A stretch of 64,000 bases of DNA from an uncultured Cyclobacteriaceae bacterium (GCA_905479015.1 CAJQKV010000025.1:1-64000), one strand, 5' to 3'; positions 1 through 8,600 are shown, numbered from the stretch's first letter. Translations and numbers: made by a program. Notes: a model not told the origin generated them from the sequence alone.

Positions 1-251
1 GATCTGCCTATGTTTAAAAGATCCGATTTTATAAATCTTTTTTGATCTCCTAATATCATAAATGGCACTACTTCCTTGGCAACTAATTTATCAAGTGTCG
101 GTTTTGATATTTTTAAAAACTGAGCTGCTTCACTTCTTGTTAAAACTTCCTCTTGAGAGGAGAATATATCTTTTAATTCTGAGGCTAATTCATTCTTGAT
201 CTCATATTTGAGAGTTTCGAATCCTTCTGTATCTAAAGTAATTGTAAACAT
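1..251 (-). CDS. Excisionase-like helix-turn-helix protein (3' end outside window)
   Basis: The reverse strand reads from an ATG at 251 to the window edge without a stop, about 83 codons. After a leader rich in E, K and L it carries the pattern LTRSEAAQFLKISKPTLDKL followed by a basic turn and IKSDLL, which is the HTH_17/MerR-like fold of small excisionase and 'helix-turn-helix domain' proteins of Bacteroidota mobile elements. Such proteins bind DNA at element ends and bias a tyrosine recombinase towards excision, or act as regulators. The position next to a hairpin and an abruptly truncated gene fits the end of an integrated element. The C-terminus lies outside the window, so full length is unknown. 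Confidence 0.7.
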   Translation of the reverse strand, partial: MFTITLDTEGFETLKYEIKNELASELKDIFSSQEEVLTRSEAAQFLKISKPTLDKLVAKEVVPFMILGDQKRFIKSDLLNIGR

Positions 252-501
252 ATTATTTATTAAAAATTTAATTAAAAAATTTACTTTTATCCAAAATAAA
301 TGACCTCAAAAAGGATCGCTTTAGACTGGATTTAGCAAAACTTGTTAATACACAATGAAATGTCTCTCCTGAGAAAAAATCACTCAGGATAGAACAAAAT
401 ATGACAAAAACTGGTAGTTTGGGAAGTGTTAAAGCCGTTAAAGGATAAAATGAGAGAAAAAAAGATATTTACCACAGCTCCTACAACAGTAGGCATTAAA
501 A

Positions 502-542
502 AAGCCACCTAAAATACTGATTAACAGTAACTTAAGTGGCTT
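502..542. terminator. Imperfect hairpin at element edge, terminator-like
   Basis: Two 18-base arms (AAGCCACCTAAAATACTG and the complement of AAGCCACTTAAGTTACTG, 15 of 18 matching) flank the loop ATTAA. There is an A-run on the left side but no clean T-run on the right, so it would end a leftward transcript better than a rightward one. It sits just before the junction with the truncated gene at 563. Confidence 0.45.
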
Positions 543-562
543 CACTGTAGTCCGTAGGGAAT
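543..562. other. Candidate attachment-site junction
   Basis: Just right of the hairpin the text CTGTAGTCCGTAGGGAA leads directly into a reading frame with no start codon or signal peptide. On the other strand this reads as a short tRNA-3'-end-like motif (TTCCCTACGGAC). Together with the excisionase-like gene to the left, this is inferred to be the right boundary (att site) of an integrated element. No second copy is visible in the window, so the repeat length is unknown. Confidence 0.3.
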
Positions 563-1117
563 TTGCAAGAAATTGATCCACAGAAAAAAGTAGCTGATTA
601 TTTGGTGTTTAATATCTACAAAGATGAAGCCCAGATGGAAGCAGATAGCTGGAAGGCCTATCCCAATTATGCCTACTCCCATTACAAAAATAAAATGTCA
701 AAAAAGAATATTGACAAGATGATGAGCACCAATCCCAAAGAATCGGCAAGAACTTATGTCATCGAAAACATCTATCAAACACCCAACTACCGACCTCAAG
801 TTGGCGATGCCATCAACATGGCCCCCATGGAGGCCTTGAATGAGGATTATGAACAATTTGAACTCGGATTTTTTATGCCCATATGGAGTAAGATTATAGA
901 GCAAGGAGGTTTGAGAATGTGGGGGCTCGCTCGGGTCAAATCATCTAGCGATAATTCCTATAAAAACTTAACCCACTTTGTTTTTCAAAATCCAACAGGG
1001 ATGGAATATGCTTTTGAAGAACCCACATTCATTGAACAAAAAGTTCAAGAAATGGGCATGGCTTCAAGGAAAATGTATGACATGGCTGAAATGGAAATTA
1101 TATTTTTAGCGAACTAA
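563..1117 (+). pseudogene. 5'-truncated secreted protein, paralogue of the gene at 6401-7144
   Basis: The frame is open from just after a TAG at 548 and has only a TTG (563) as possible start. There is no signal peptide, although its relative at 6401-7144 has one. The C-terminal 90 residues match that relative in pattern: W-x-LA followed by a basic stretch, then LTHF (WTHF in the paralogue), then a closing segment ending IFLAN versus IFLNK. The family looks Bacteroidota-specific and its function is unknown. The missing N-terminus coincides with the proposed element junction at 543-562, so the gene was probably cut by integration or by an imprecise rearrangement. Expression from the TTG cannot be excluded. 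Confidence 0.6.
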
Positions 1118-1301
1118 GGATTAAATCCTTTTGTATTCCTCAACTTAGGCATACGTTTGGGCAATCTCACGGTTAGAGGTCGTTAAGTTCGATCACATCC
1201 CATGGTTGGGATGAGGCAGCTAGGCTATCATTAAATATTTCTAAAACACTTAATCATCCGAGCCCTCGTTGTACTCATGATTATTGTTGGTTTTTCATCT
1301 A

Positions 1302-1347
1302 GGGAGGGTATTTTCATAATATGAGAGGGAAATATCCTCCCCTTTTT
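1302..1347 (+). terminator. Hairpin followed by T-run
   Basis: GGGAGGGTATTT (1302-1313) pairs with AAATATCCTCCC (1330-1341), 11 Watson-Crick pairs plus one G-T, and CTTTTT follows. It lies about 190 bases after the truncated gene ending at 1117. The rest of 1118-1438 holds no supported gene; a second small palindrome, CATCCCA-TGG-TTGGGATG, is at about 1196-1213. Confidence 0.45.
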
Positions 1348-1438
1348 AGTCTCGTATTTAGAAGCGATTACCCTTTATAGTAAGTTCTAATTGGTTTACT
1401 CATCGTTATTTACCCTGACATCTAAAGGTGCGCATACT

Positions 1439-2005
1439 TCACCAATCATCATAAAGGACCCGTGGCTCATTAATGCTTTTTTTCCAAGAATCAATTACGT
1501 CGATAAAATTAGATTCAACCCTGTTTTGTAGCTCGAGCATGCGTTTACTAGTTAAATGTTTTCCTCGACAATAATACAACTCAATCGCAGAGGTTATGGT
1601 GCTGGATTGCCTTCCATAAGCTCCCTTCCTTTTTTTCTGAAGCCGATAACTTTCAATGTTTTCAATAATCATTCTTGCGCTATCATCTTTAGCTAAAATA
1701 GTTATCCTAAAATCTATCCCCCTGTCCATGCTGAAAGACGCATAAAATTCAAAACTAGACGCCCCTACAAGTCTATCATCACGTTCCATTTCACGTGCAT
1801 AAGATGGGTTTTTTAGTGCATCAATGAGCCCATCAGAACTCAAATCAATAATTTGCTTTTTTGATAATCCCTCAAATCTGATTACGGTATCTATGGTGAT
1901 GAGCTCCTTTTCAAAATCAAAATTGAATAAACGTGTGGCTTGGGGCGATTGGGAACGCGCGAAAAATCCTATCAACAAAAAGGAAATCATTATTATAGGT
2001 TTCAT
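1439..2005 (-). CDS. Secreted hypothetical protein, possibly DUF4468-like
   Basis: The protein has about 188 residues from the ATG at 2005; an ATG three codons upstream only adds MLY. It opens with a Sec signal peptide (MKPIIMISFLLIGFFARSQS), so it is exported. The mature part contains FEGLSKKQI near its start, followed by alternating strands and a helical end with YRLQKKRK. This resembles the layout of Bacteroidota DUF4468 proteins, but the match is by eye and weak. It stands alone on the minus strand between decayed sequences, and no neighbour suggests a function. Confidence 0.6.
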   Translation of the reverse strand: MKPIIMISFLLIGFFARSQSPQATRLFNFDFEKELITIDTVIRFEGLSKKQIIDLSSDGLIDALKNPSYAREMERDDRLVGASSFEFYASFSMDRGIDFRITILAKDDSARMIIENIESYRLQKKRKGAYGRQSSTITSAIELYYCRGKHLTSKRMLELQNRVESNFIDVIDSWKKSINEPRVLYDDW

Positions 2006-2151
2006 ATAAAGCAATAATAATCATTATTTTTTTATGGAAAATAACATCCCCCTTAGGCTAGCAACCGCCCTCTACTACACGAAGCGGATCCGAACGATGA
2101 CCAAATCCCCATAAATGTATCCCTTGTTGCGTAAAATGAACTTATATCAAG

Positions 2152-2419
2152 ATGGATTCAGAAAAACTTCTGGCATAACCAAGTCGAAAAGCTCATCTTA
2201 CCCATATTTGGTTGTTGTTTTTATTTTTAGGTGGGTCATATGGATCCTTGCATAAGATGGTGACACGGATCCTTTATTACTTTACTTTAGGTGGTTTAGG
2301 TGTTTGAGCATTGATTAGACTTTTTACCCTCTAATGGCGCAATAAAAGAGTACAATCGTGAAATAGCTGCTCAGGTGGGTTTAGATGCCCGAGGAATGGA
2401 TCTTCTTGATTTGATCTAA
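2152..2419 (+). pseudogene. Decayed TM2-domain membrane protein
   Basis: Fragments in changing frames rebuild a TM2 protein. An ATG at 2152 gives MDSEKLLA, then TKSKSSSYPYLVV, FLGG, and TLGGLGV-stop-ALIRLFTL, and finally KEYNREIAAQVGLDARGMD with a stop at 2419. TM2 proteins keep the order FLGG...HRFYLG...LGGLGIW-LIDLF...YN, and that order is recognisable here with at least two frameshifts and an in-frame TGA where Trp is expected. The gene is clearly broken. TM2 proteins are small two-helix membrane proteins of uncertain role. Confidence 0.6.
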
Positions 2420-2429
2420 TTTTTTAGTT

Positions 2430-2576
2430 TATTGCAGCAGGCCAGGATCATATCATCCCTTCGGCGCTGGTGATAAAAACTACAAGACATACAAAGACAA
2501 GGGCAGTAAAATCGATTTTAAAGAATTTCGTGATCGCACGCATTACATTTTCAGGCAGTAAAATTGACAAGAAATA
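2430..2576 (+). pseudogene. C-terminal remnant of an alpha/beta hydrolase
   Basis: One frame reads AAGQDHIIPSAL and then, after a frame change, GDKNYKTYKDKGSKIDFKEF and RDRTHYIFRQ. This is the C-terminal region of a lipase-like alpha/beta hydrolase: the acid loop 'G-x-D-x-I-P' and the catalytic-His segment 'F-x-x-R-T/S-H-(Y/F)'. No N-terminal domain or nucleophile elbow is present upstream, and a stop follows at the position where the terminal helix should continue. It abuts the TM2 remnant, so the two belong to one decayed block. Confidence 0.5.
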
Positions 2577-3004
2577 TCCCCCTATATCAGCAAATGGGTG
2601 AGTACCTAAAAATATTACAATGGAAAAGAGGAATCCAAAAAAATACCTAGGAATTATTGGGCAACCAATAATTGATACAAAAAAGTGCGCATCGGAGACA
2701 CCCCACAAGGTGTATGAGCTGATGGAAATAAATTTGATGAGAATGGCCCAAGTCTAAATAAGGGAGAACGCATTGAGGCCCCAGGATTGAACCCCTAAGG
2801 CCAAGCTATAAATTTTCTTAAAAGGTTTGGCGCTTCATACAACCTGTTTATCTTGTCTAGCGTAGAAAAAATGCCTCACTTATATAAATTTGAAAACAAA
2901 TTTTTATCCCCCCATAATGACCTTCAAAACTACGGATACTCATGGCGGTTAGACCTGATCAGGTTTTGACCCTACCCTCATTAAATACATTAAAACAAAA
3001 AAAC
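2577..3004. other. Gene-poor stretch
   Basis: No reading frame here has coding character. An 86-codon reverse frame at 2448-2708 runs antisense to the hydrolase remnant and was rejected. Confidence 0.5.
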
Positions 3005-3478
3005 ATGGAACATAGAATGAGATTAATCATTGAACTAATTAGTGTAGGTGCCATTGTCGCCTCACTTATCTTTCTTGGAATTGAAGCAAAGCAAAGCAAT
3101 CAACTCGCAAAAGCTACCATTAGGCAAGCCCTAAATGAAACAGATATGGAAATCTATAGAGTACAGATGGATGAAGAAATAATTCCCTATGCCTTGTACA
3201 AAAATGATAATAATTTACCGTTAGATGGTTACGAACAGTACAATGTAAATCTGTATAATATGTTTAATTTCAGAGATTTCGATAACTCTTTTTATCAATA
3301 TCGAATTGGCTTATTTGAGCAAAGTGATTGGCTTGCCTACAGGAGGATTATTAAATCATTATTGCATGATCCTACAGTCCTTAAGATGTGGGACAATCAA
3401 AGTCATGTCTTTAGTAAGGAGTTTAAATTAGAAGTGGAATTAATCCTTGAGGAAATAAGACCCCTGCCTGTTAAATAG
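3005..3478 (+). CDS. Membrane-anchored hypothetical protein
   Basis: From the ATG at 3005 the protein has 157 residues. It starts with one membrane helix (LIIELISVGAIVASLIFLGI), followed by a soluble helical part with many aromatic residues (FRDFDNSFYQY, W-LAYRR). An ATG 21 codons upstream would put a polar leader before the helix and is less likely. Proteins with this 'GAIVASLIFLG-I-x-x-x-Q' start and a W/Y-rich helical tail occur in marine Bacteroidota and Proteobacteria and have no assigned function. It stands isolated between gene-poor stretches. Confidence 0.6.
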   Translation: MEHRMRLIIELISVGAIVASLIFLGIEAKQSNQLAKATIRQALNETDMEIYRVQMDEEIIPYALYKNDNNLPLDGYEQYNVNLYNMFNFRDFDNSFYQYRIGLFEQSDWLAYRRIIKSLLHDPTVLKMWDNQSHVFSKEFKLEVELILEEIRPLPVK

Positions 3479-4009
3479 TTAAAGGTCAACCCCCCTCTTT
3501 CGCCGTTTAATTAAGGAATAATCGTTTTAATAAGAAATCCCTTTTTTCTAAGGGCCCAGCTGACTTCCGAAACTTGATCTGCAATTTAATGCTACTGATC
3601 AAGAAAAAAATCACCTTCCCGCTCTATCAACATTAGGTGAGCATACTCGCCTCTACCGGCTATCTTATAGCAAAGTAACCTGCTTTTTTATCAGTGATAC
3701 TGACTGGAGAAGTTGATAAAGGAAAAGTTGTAGCGCTAAGAGGCACTTATGCTTTTACCGCGCTGTTTTTGGACGGAGGAACCCGTTCAAAAGGGACTAT
3801 GTATGAACCTTCAAACATCTTATTGGAAAAACTTTGCCTTTGATTTCCAAAAAATAAGAACTGTGTTAACAAAGTTTGTCGTTTGTTGGTTTTTGTATTT
3901 CCCCTACCTAACCGTCAAAAAGAAAGGCTTTTCTCCTCTGAAATTAAAAGATTTTGGCCTTAATGGCTTAGATACAATGTTCTTTGTTCTCCTTCAAGAT
4001 CAAAAGAAA
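3479..4009. other. 530-base stretch without a supported gene
   Basis: A 90-codon frame (3749-4021) is basic, lacks any family pattern and overlaps the end of the next gene, so it is not called. A small hairpin, AGGTGAG-CATA-CTCGCCT, lies at about 3635-3652. Confidence 0.5.
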
Positions 4010-4684
4010 TTAGTTGAGTAGCCTGACCAAGTTCTCATGACTCCTTTTATAGTTCTGCATGCCCTTGTTTTTGTTCCCCATGAAACGCAGTTTTGATATT
4101 AGCAGAGATTGAAGGGTAGGATCATTGTTAAGAACGCTTTTAAACAGGGCTATTTTTTCTGCTTCTGATTTGATGATGTCGTTTTCCATGAGTAGCATCT
4201 GAGGATGGTTATACTGAAGGTATTTTAGTATTTCTCGTTGAACCATTACCTCATCTTCCATATTGGCAAGAATCCCTGCCTTAGTTCCATGATAAAATGC
4301 TTCAATGGCTGCTTTAATCTCAATTGACGTAATGAATTTTAGACCTCCATCATATTTCAAGGAAGTATATATTTCTTCACTCGGAGTAAATCCTCTCCAA
4401 TCCGTAACTGCTGTGAGTAAATCGTCATAATTATATTGAATGCTGTCTTTAGTGGAGTTTTGAATTAAACTGTTGATGATCTGGATATCAAATAAAAAGG
4501 CGGCCCTTCTATTTTCAATCATACTTGAGATGATTCGAAGTTCTGTATTGAGATCACTAAAAACCACCCTTTCTTTTTTTGCGTCTTCGATTCTGTTTTG
4601 ATATTTATCAAACCAGAATGAGACAGAGATGCCCAAAACAATCACTACAAATTCAAGTAGATATTTGAATGTTAATTTTTTCAT
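4010..4684 (-). CDS. DUF6090-like membrane-anchored protein
   Basis: The protein has 224 residues. It starts with a membrane helix (YLLEFVVIVLGISVSFWFD) followed at once by a charged stretch (KYQNRIEDAKKER) and a long helical region. This architecture, a terminal 'E-x-x-V-V-I-L-G-I' helix with a basic helical continuation, is typical of the DUF6090 group of Bacteroidota proteins, whose role is unknown. The start is the first ATG after an upstream stop. It lies 97 bases downstream of the gene at 4781-5224 on the same strand and could share its transcript. Confidence 0.6.
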   Translation of the reverse strand: MKKLTFKYLLEFVVIVLGISVSFWFDKYQNRIEDAKKERVVFSDLNTELRIISSMIENRRAAFLFDIQIINSLIQNSTKDSIQYNYDDLLTAVTDWRGFTPSEEIYTSLKYDGGLKFITSIEIKAAIEAFYHGTKAGILANMEDEVMVQREILKYLQYNHPQMLLMENDIIKSEAEKIALFKSVLNNDPTLQSLLISKLRFMGNKNKGMQNYKRSHENLVRLLN

Positions 4685-4780
4685 AGGAGGGTGATGGCAT
4701 CAAATAGTAGGGGTCATTACAGGGTTACAAAGCATTACCTCTTAAACTGTTGGAGAGGGTTTTCCTCCGATCAATGAGCT

Positions 4781-5224
4781 TCACTTTTTCAGCTTAGGTA
4801 TAGTCCCCTTATTGGGATCACTAAAGATCCTAGTCGCATCCCAACCTTTTTGGTTGGTGATTAATTCTTTATGATTGAGATGGTATTTATCGTGGTTGTA
4901 AGATTGCGCCTTCCCGTCTTTGGTCTGGTAGGTAAGTAGCAATCTGCGTCCCAACCAAGCTTCATTGATGATGAAATGATCTGTCTGTTTGGTCTCCAAG
5001 ATGACCCATGGAGGTAATGGACTTTCTGAGGGCACACTAAAAAGTCCTTCCTCAGTCCATGAGGATTCTTCTTTTTCAAGCCAGCGACTGTTGTACTCTA
5101 CCACTTTATCATGATCATAGGCCAACGCAATCATATACCCCTCTTGATTGATGATGCAACTGATGATCTGACCTTTCCCCAACCACTTTTTATCCAACTG
5201 GAAATTCTCTTTTTCTTCTGCCAT
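4781..5224 (-). CDS. Hypothetical cytoplasmic protein
   Basis: 147 residues, no signal peptide or membrane helix. The sequence has repeated W-x-G-x-x (KKWLGKGQ, AWLGRRL) and beta-like stretches. The two halves look loosely alike (WLGKGQIISCIINQEGYM against WLGRRLLLTYQTKDGKAQ), so an internal duplication is possible. The family is not recognised. The gene has a TAnnTTTG box just upstream (5244-5251), and starts at the first ATG after it. Confidence 0.55.
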   Translation of the reverse strand: MAEEKENFQLDKKWLGKGQIISCIINQEGYMIALAYDHDKVVEYNSRWLEKEESSWTEEGLFSVPSESPLPPWVILETKQTDHFIINEAWLGRRLLLTYQTKDGKAQSYNHDKYHLNHKELITNQKGWDATRIFSDPNKGTIPKLKK

Positions 5225-5243
5225 TGTATTTATGCTTTGTTAT

Positions 5244-5251
5244 CAAACTTA
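5244..5251 (-). promoter_or_regulatory. Bacteroidota -7 box TAAGTTTG
   Basis: On the minus strand TAAGTTTG lies 20 bases before the start codon at 5224. A TTG (complement of CAA at 5274-5276) lies 22 bases further up, close to the usual 19-21 spacing. Confidence 0.45.
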
Positions 5252-5370
5252 TTAAATTTCCGATTTCTTTCCCCAATTTTATTTTATTTTATTTTTCAAA
5301 GTAATATTTGAGATCCCAACACTTTGTACTTAGCTGATGAATAGGGTGCTATTAATATTCCATATCAAAA

Positions 5371-5400
5371 GAAAGCCCTTCTATTGAAGGGCTTTCTTTT
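5371..5400 (-). terminator. Strong intrinsic terminator (bidirectional)
   Basis: GAAAGCCCTTC (5371-5381) and GAAGGGCTTTC (5386-5396) form a perfect 11-bp stem with a 4-base loop, with T-runs on both strands. It lies downstream of the leftward gene 5446-6222 and should end its transcript. Confidence 0.85.
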
Positions 5401-5445
5401 ATTTTCCAATGAACCCCTTGACTTATCAAATGGTCCCACTATGAT

Positions 5446-6222
5446 TTATTTCATTAAAGCCATAATCTCGGCAATCATTGTTTTGGCATTACTAGCTGCT
5501 GGATAGTTGTCTAAAGCCATTTGATAATGTAATAGCGAATTTTCATAGTCCTTATTATTAAAATAATACTCTCCCATAGAGTCATGAGAATTATAACCAT
5601 CTGGCCGAGTCTGGCAATACCTTTCAAAATATTCCTTGGCTTTGTCCATATTTCCATTTTTCATGTAGAAATATCCCAGATTATTCAACACTGCGCTGTA
5701 GTTTCTCCCTTCACTTTTGAAATCTTCCAACATTTTGAGCAACGCATCTTCTGCTCCTTCTTCCGCTGTCATCCCAAAAGTGTACCAGTACCTCATGAAT
5801 CCCCCTCTAGGCTCATTTTCGTACATCTTTTTCCAAATTATATGGTTGTCAGCACCTAAAACTTGCCTCTTTCCTTTTTCGTTTTTTTCGTCTAAAAGGG
5901 AAACAAATAATTTTGAGTTGACGTTTTTGTCCGCTGCCAAGACTTTGGCTCTTGCATAATGAAATTCTTGATTTTCAGAATTTGCATTAGAGAATTGGGC
6001 CAACATGACATGTGGTCCAAATAAGGTGCTGTCAAGCTGTGTGGCTGCTTCAAAAAATACAAATGCCTTGTCAAATTCAACATTCATAATATGTCCCATT
6101 CCGCGAGTCACCATTTCATTGGCGACCTCGTTATCGCCGTACCATTCTATATAAAGACTAGGTGCTTCTGCCTCAGGAGCTTGCGCTTCTGATGGTTTTT
6201 GATTGCAAGAAATGGCAATCAA
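5446..6222 (-). CDS. TPR lipoprotein with a frameshift in the signal peptide
   Basis: The 258-residue frame starts at a TTG (6222) inside what should be a lipoprotein signal: LIAISCNQK, with Cys as the lipobox residue. Upstream, an ATG at 6254 reads MKNLFYLFFIS and then hits TGA. Adding one base would fuse them into a normal lipoprotein signal peptide. The mature protein carries TPR-type helices (YSAVLNNLGYFYMKNGNMDK, then a second repeat at YNSHDSMGEYYFNNKDYENS) near the C-terminus. Such proteins act as protein-protein scaffolds at the envelope. Either the gene is freshly inactivated for export or the base is a sequencing error. Confidence 0.75.
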   Translation of the reverse strand: MIAISCNQKPSEAQAPEAEAPSLYIEWYGDNEVANEMVTRGMGHIMNVEFDKAFVFFEAATQLDSTLFGPHVMLAQFSNANSENQEFHYARAKVLAADKNVNSKLFVSLLDEKNEKGKRQVLGADNHIIWKKMYENEPRGGFMRYWYTFGMTAEEGAEDALLKMLEDFKSEGRNYSAVLNNLGYFYMKNGNMDKAKEYFERYCQTRPDGYNSHDSMGEYYFNNKDYENSLLHYQMALDNYPAASNAKTMIAEIMALMK

Positions 6223-6400
6223 CTAATAAAAAATAGATAAAATAAATTTTTCATAATTTTATTCATTAAGTGATTTTAATTAAAATAACTGCTCCTTCTC
6301 CTTTTGAAGATACACCCCCCTTCTTATGACCATTGAGGATCTAAGATTTCGTTGACGTACACCATTTTAAGCTTGATAAAGGGTCTAGAGTAGCTTAAGT

Positions 6401-7144
6401 TTATTTATTTAAAAAGATGAATTTTTCTAAAACGACCCGATCCGTTAGATCTCTCAATTTCATCATTTTCTCATAGGTTTTATCAGCATCTTGTGAAGGT
6501 TGTGAAGCCTCTTTGAGATAATCAGAATAGGTATCATACCAATCTACGGTAAAATGAGTCCAAGACATTTCTGTACCTATTCGGTCAATTCTTTTGGCCA
6601 AACTCCATCCTTTTCGGGAAGCATTGTCAGGTATTGAAGGCGTCAACGATTTTTCTAAGTCTTCATAGGATTTGTATTTTCCATGCTTGGCTTTCATTAA
6701 ATTCATCACCACAATATCAGGATATTCAGTGACCCCTTTTTGTAAAACCTCTGCGACATTGACTACAGTCGTGGTTCCGACAATTTTTCGGTTCTCTCCA
6801 ATACTTTGCCCAATCATTTCTCTGTGGCTTTGCGTGATATTTGGCATCCGCTCTGCCCAAGTATCTGAGGTATAATCATCATCCATTTTATCTAAATCAT
6901 AAATAGAAACGACCACATGGGTAAAGGGCTCTTGAGGGCCATTGATCACCTTCCAGGCGTGCCATCCCAATATCTGTCCATCGTCGATTAGCTTTTGATT
7001 GTATACTTTGAAATAGGTATTTAAATGGGCGTCATAAACTCCTGGATTTTTTGCATCCACAAAGGAAAAATCAAGGACTATGTTTTGACTGAAGGCAACA
7101 TTCACCTGGAACCATACGGTACATAAAATAAGTAGTTTTTTCAT
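6401..7144 (-). CDS. Secreted hypothetical protein
   Basis: 247 residues with a clear signal peptide (MKKLLILCTVWFQVNVAFSQ). The mature protein shows W-H-AWKVINGPQEPFTHVV in the first half and W-LAKRIDRI...WTHFTVDWY in the second. The duplicated 'W...THF/THVV' pattern suggests two related ferredoxin-like (dimeric alpha/beta barrel) halves; this is inference. The truncated gene at 563-1117 is a paralogue. A TATATTTG box lies 27 bases upstream. No function is known. Confidence 0.7.
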   Translation of the reverse strand: MKKLLILCTVWFQVNVAFSQNIVLDFSFVDAKNPGVYDAHLNTYFKVYNQKLIDDGQILGWHAWKVINGPQEPFTHVVVSIYDLDKMDDDYTSDTWAERMPNITQSHREMIGQSIGENRKIVGTTTVVNVAEVLQKGVTEYPDIVVMNLMKAKHGKYKSYEDLEKSLTPSIPDNASRKGWSLAKRIDRIGTEMSWTHFTVDWYDTYSDYLKEASQPSQDADKTYEKMMKLRDLTDRVVLEKFIFLNK

Positions 7145-7170
7145 AATTGGTTGTTTTTAGTTGTAAAACC

Positions 7171-7178
7171 CAAATATA
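7171..7178 (-). promoter_or_regulatory. Bacteroidota -7 box TATATTTG
   Basis: Minus-strand TATATTTG, 27 bases before the start codon at 7144. No TTG is found at the ideal -33 distance. Confidence 0.4.
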
Positions 7179-7295
7179 TGAAAATCTAATTATATTTAAA
7201 AAAAGTGCTTTATTTGCTCTAAAAGCTGACTTTTTCAAAATTTCTCTAGCTGATTTCCCTCAGCTTATTCAATCAAATACACTGAATTGTAGTTT

Positions 7296-8348
7296 TTAAA
7301 CACTGCCCTCAGGCAACATTTGGGCAGGGATTCTCCCATTCATCACCCGAAACCACATCGGAGGAACCAATGCCAAAAGCATGGCTGCGGGGTAACCAAA
7401 AGGAAGCTGCGGACTTTCTTCTTTATGTTCTAATACTTGATACTTCTTATTTGACTTGAAATGGTGGTCACTGTGGCGCGTAAGCTCGTATAACACAATG
7501 CGCCCCATGATATGATTTGAATTCCAGGAGTGAAGAGCCGTAATCTTTTCATATTTTCCTGAAGGTAGCACCACACGTCGCAAGCCATAATGCTCGATGT
7601 AGTTGATCGTTTCTAAAAATAAAAAAGAACTGATCCCCACGATCAGACCCATAAGTAAGCCATCCGCCCCCAAGTAGGCAAAGATCAACCCTAAATAGAG
7701 GCCCTGAAACAATAGATAAAACAACATGTCATTGTCAAAAGAAAAAAATGATTTTTGTTTTTTGGCCAGAAAACCGAATTGAATGTTCCACGCATTTTTA
7801 TATTGGTTGATCACCGAACTGATCCAAAAAGAATAGAGCGGTTGATTGTATCTTGCCGTAGCCGGATCATCGGGTGTGGCCATATGTTTATGATGGCCAT
7901 AGTTGTGTTCAAGAAAAAAATGCATATACAAGCAAGGCATGTATAGCAGCTTGGATAAGGTGCGTTCAAACCTTGATGATCGATGGCCCAGTTCATGAGC
8001 AACGTTGATCCCATTGGTCGCCAACAAAATCCCCAAAGAAGACAGTATGCCTATCCTTTCATAAGTCCACAAAGCATCTTGATGCAAGGTTACCAGACCA
8101 TATCCAAGCAAGCCAAAAACAATAGGTACATTGAGATAAAGCATCAAATCAAAAAGTTTCTTTTTGATTCTGTCCTCCTTTTCTTGGTCAGAATAAACCG
8201 TATTGGATTGCCTCAACCAAAATTCCAATAAAGGAATGATGACAAAAGCATAAAAAACCGCGCTAAATGCCCACATCCCTTGAAAATAAATAGAAAAAAA
8301 GGTGCTGAGCGGGATGGTATAGGCAAATAAATATTTCAGATCACGCAT
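7296..8348 (-). CDS. alkB: Alkane 1-monooxygenase (AlkB-type integral-membrane di-iron hydroxylase)
   Basis: 350 residues with about six membrane helices. All four His motifs of the AlkB branch are in order: HELGH (118-122), EHNYGHHKH (147-155), NYIEHYGL (249-256) and RHSDHH (291-296). These bind the two irons that activate oxygen to hydroxylate the end carbon of medium-chain alkanes or related chains in the inner membrane. The NYIEHYGL signature separates AlkB from fatty-acid desaturases. No rubredoxin gene is adjacent, so electron donors must be encoded elsewhere. The length is a little shorter than the roughly 400-residue Pseudomonas enzyme. True substrate in Bacteroidota is not established; a lipid-modifying role is possible. 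Confidence 0.85.
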   Translation of the reverse strand: MRDLKYLFAYTIPLSTFFSIYFQGMWAFSAVFYAFVIIPLLEFWLRQSNTVYSDQEKEDRIKKKLFDLMLYLNVPIVFGLLGYGLVTLHQDALWTYERIGILSSLGILLATNGINVAHELGHRSSRFERTLSKLLYMPCLYMHFFLEHNYGHHKHMATPDDPATARYNQPLYSFWISSVINQYKNAWNIQFGFLAKKQKSFFSFDNDMLFYLLFQGLYLGLIFAYLGADGLLMGLIVGISSFLFLETINYIEHYGLRRVVLPSGKYEKITALHSWNSNHIMGRIVLYELTRHSDHHFKSNKKYQVLEHKEESPQLPFGYPAAMLLALVPPMWFRVMNGRIPAQMLPEGSV

Positions 8349-8387
8349 AATTCTTACTTTTTAGCTTAAGCAATATAGCTATTTTTT

Positions 8388-8395
8388 CAAAGTTA
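8388..8395 (-). promoter_or_regulatory. Bacteroidota -7 box TAACTTTG
   Basis: Minus-strand TAACTTTG, 40 bases before the alkB start codon. No matching -33 TTG is seen, so this is a partial match. Confidence 0.35.
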
Positions 8396-8600
8396 AAGCC
8401 ATTTAGAGATTCCACTTATCTCCATATTGAAGCTGTGCCCTCCTCCTGACCTAAATACTTCTTCGTCCTTACAAGCTTAATGGATGGCTAAAGCGTGGCC
8501 GGTAACACCTTTCATCTTAAGTTGAAACATTTGTTGGCCTCAAAGAAAATAATGGCCATTTTAGTGGTGAAATACATTCCTAATTTAAGCTATTCAGATG

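Noticed and set aside
2448-2708. 86-codon reverse frame with hydrophobic character
   Set aside because: It runs antisense to a recognisable alpha/beta hydrolase remnant, and its hydrophobic look follows from the complement of Lys/Asp-rich codons.
3749-4021. 90-codon plus frame
   Set aside because: No family pattern or signal, odd composition, and its end overlaps the stop of the confident reverse gene at 4010.
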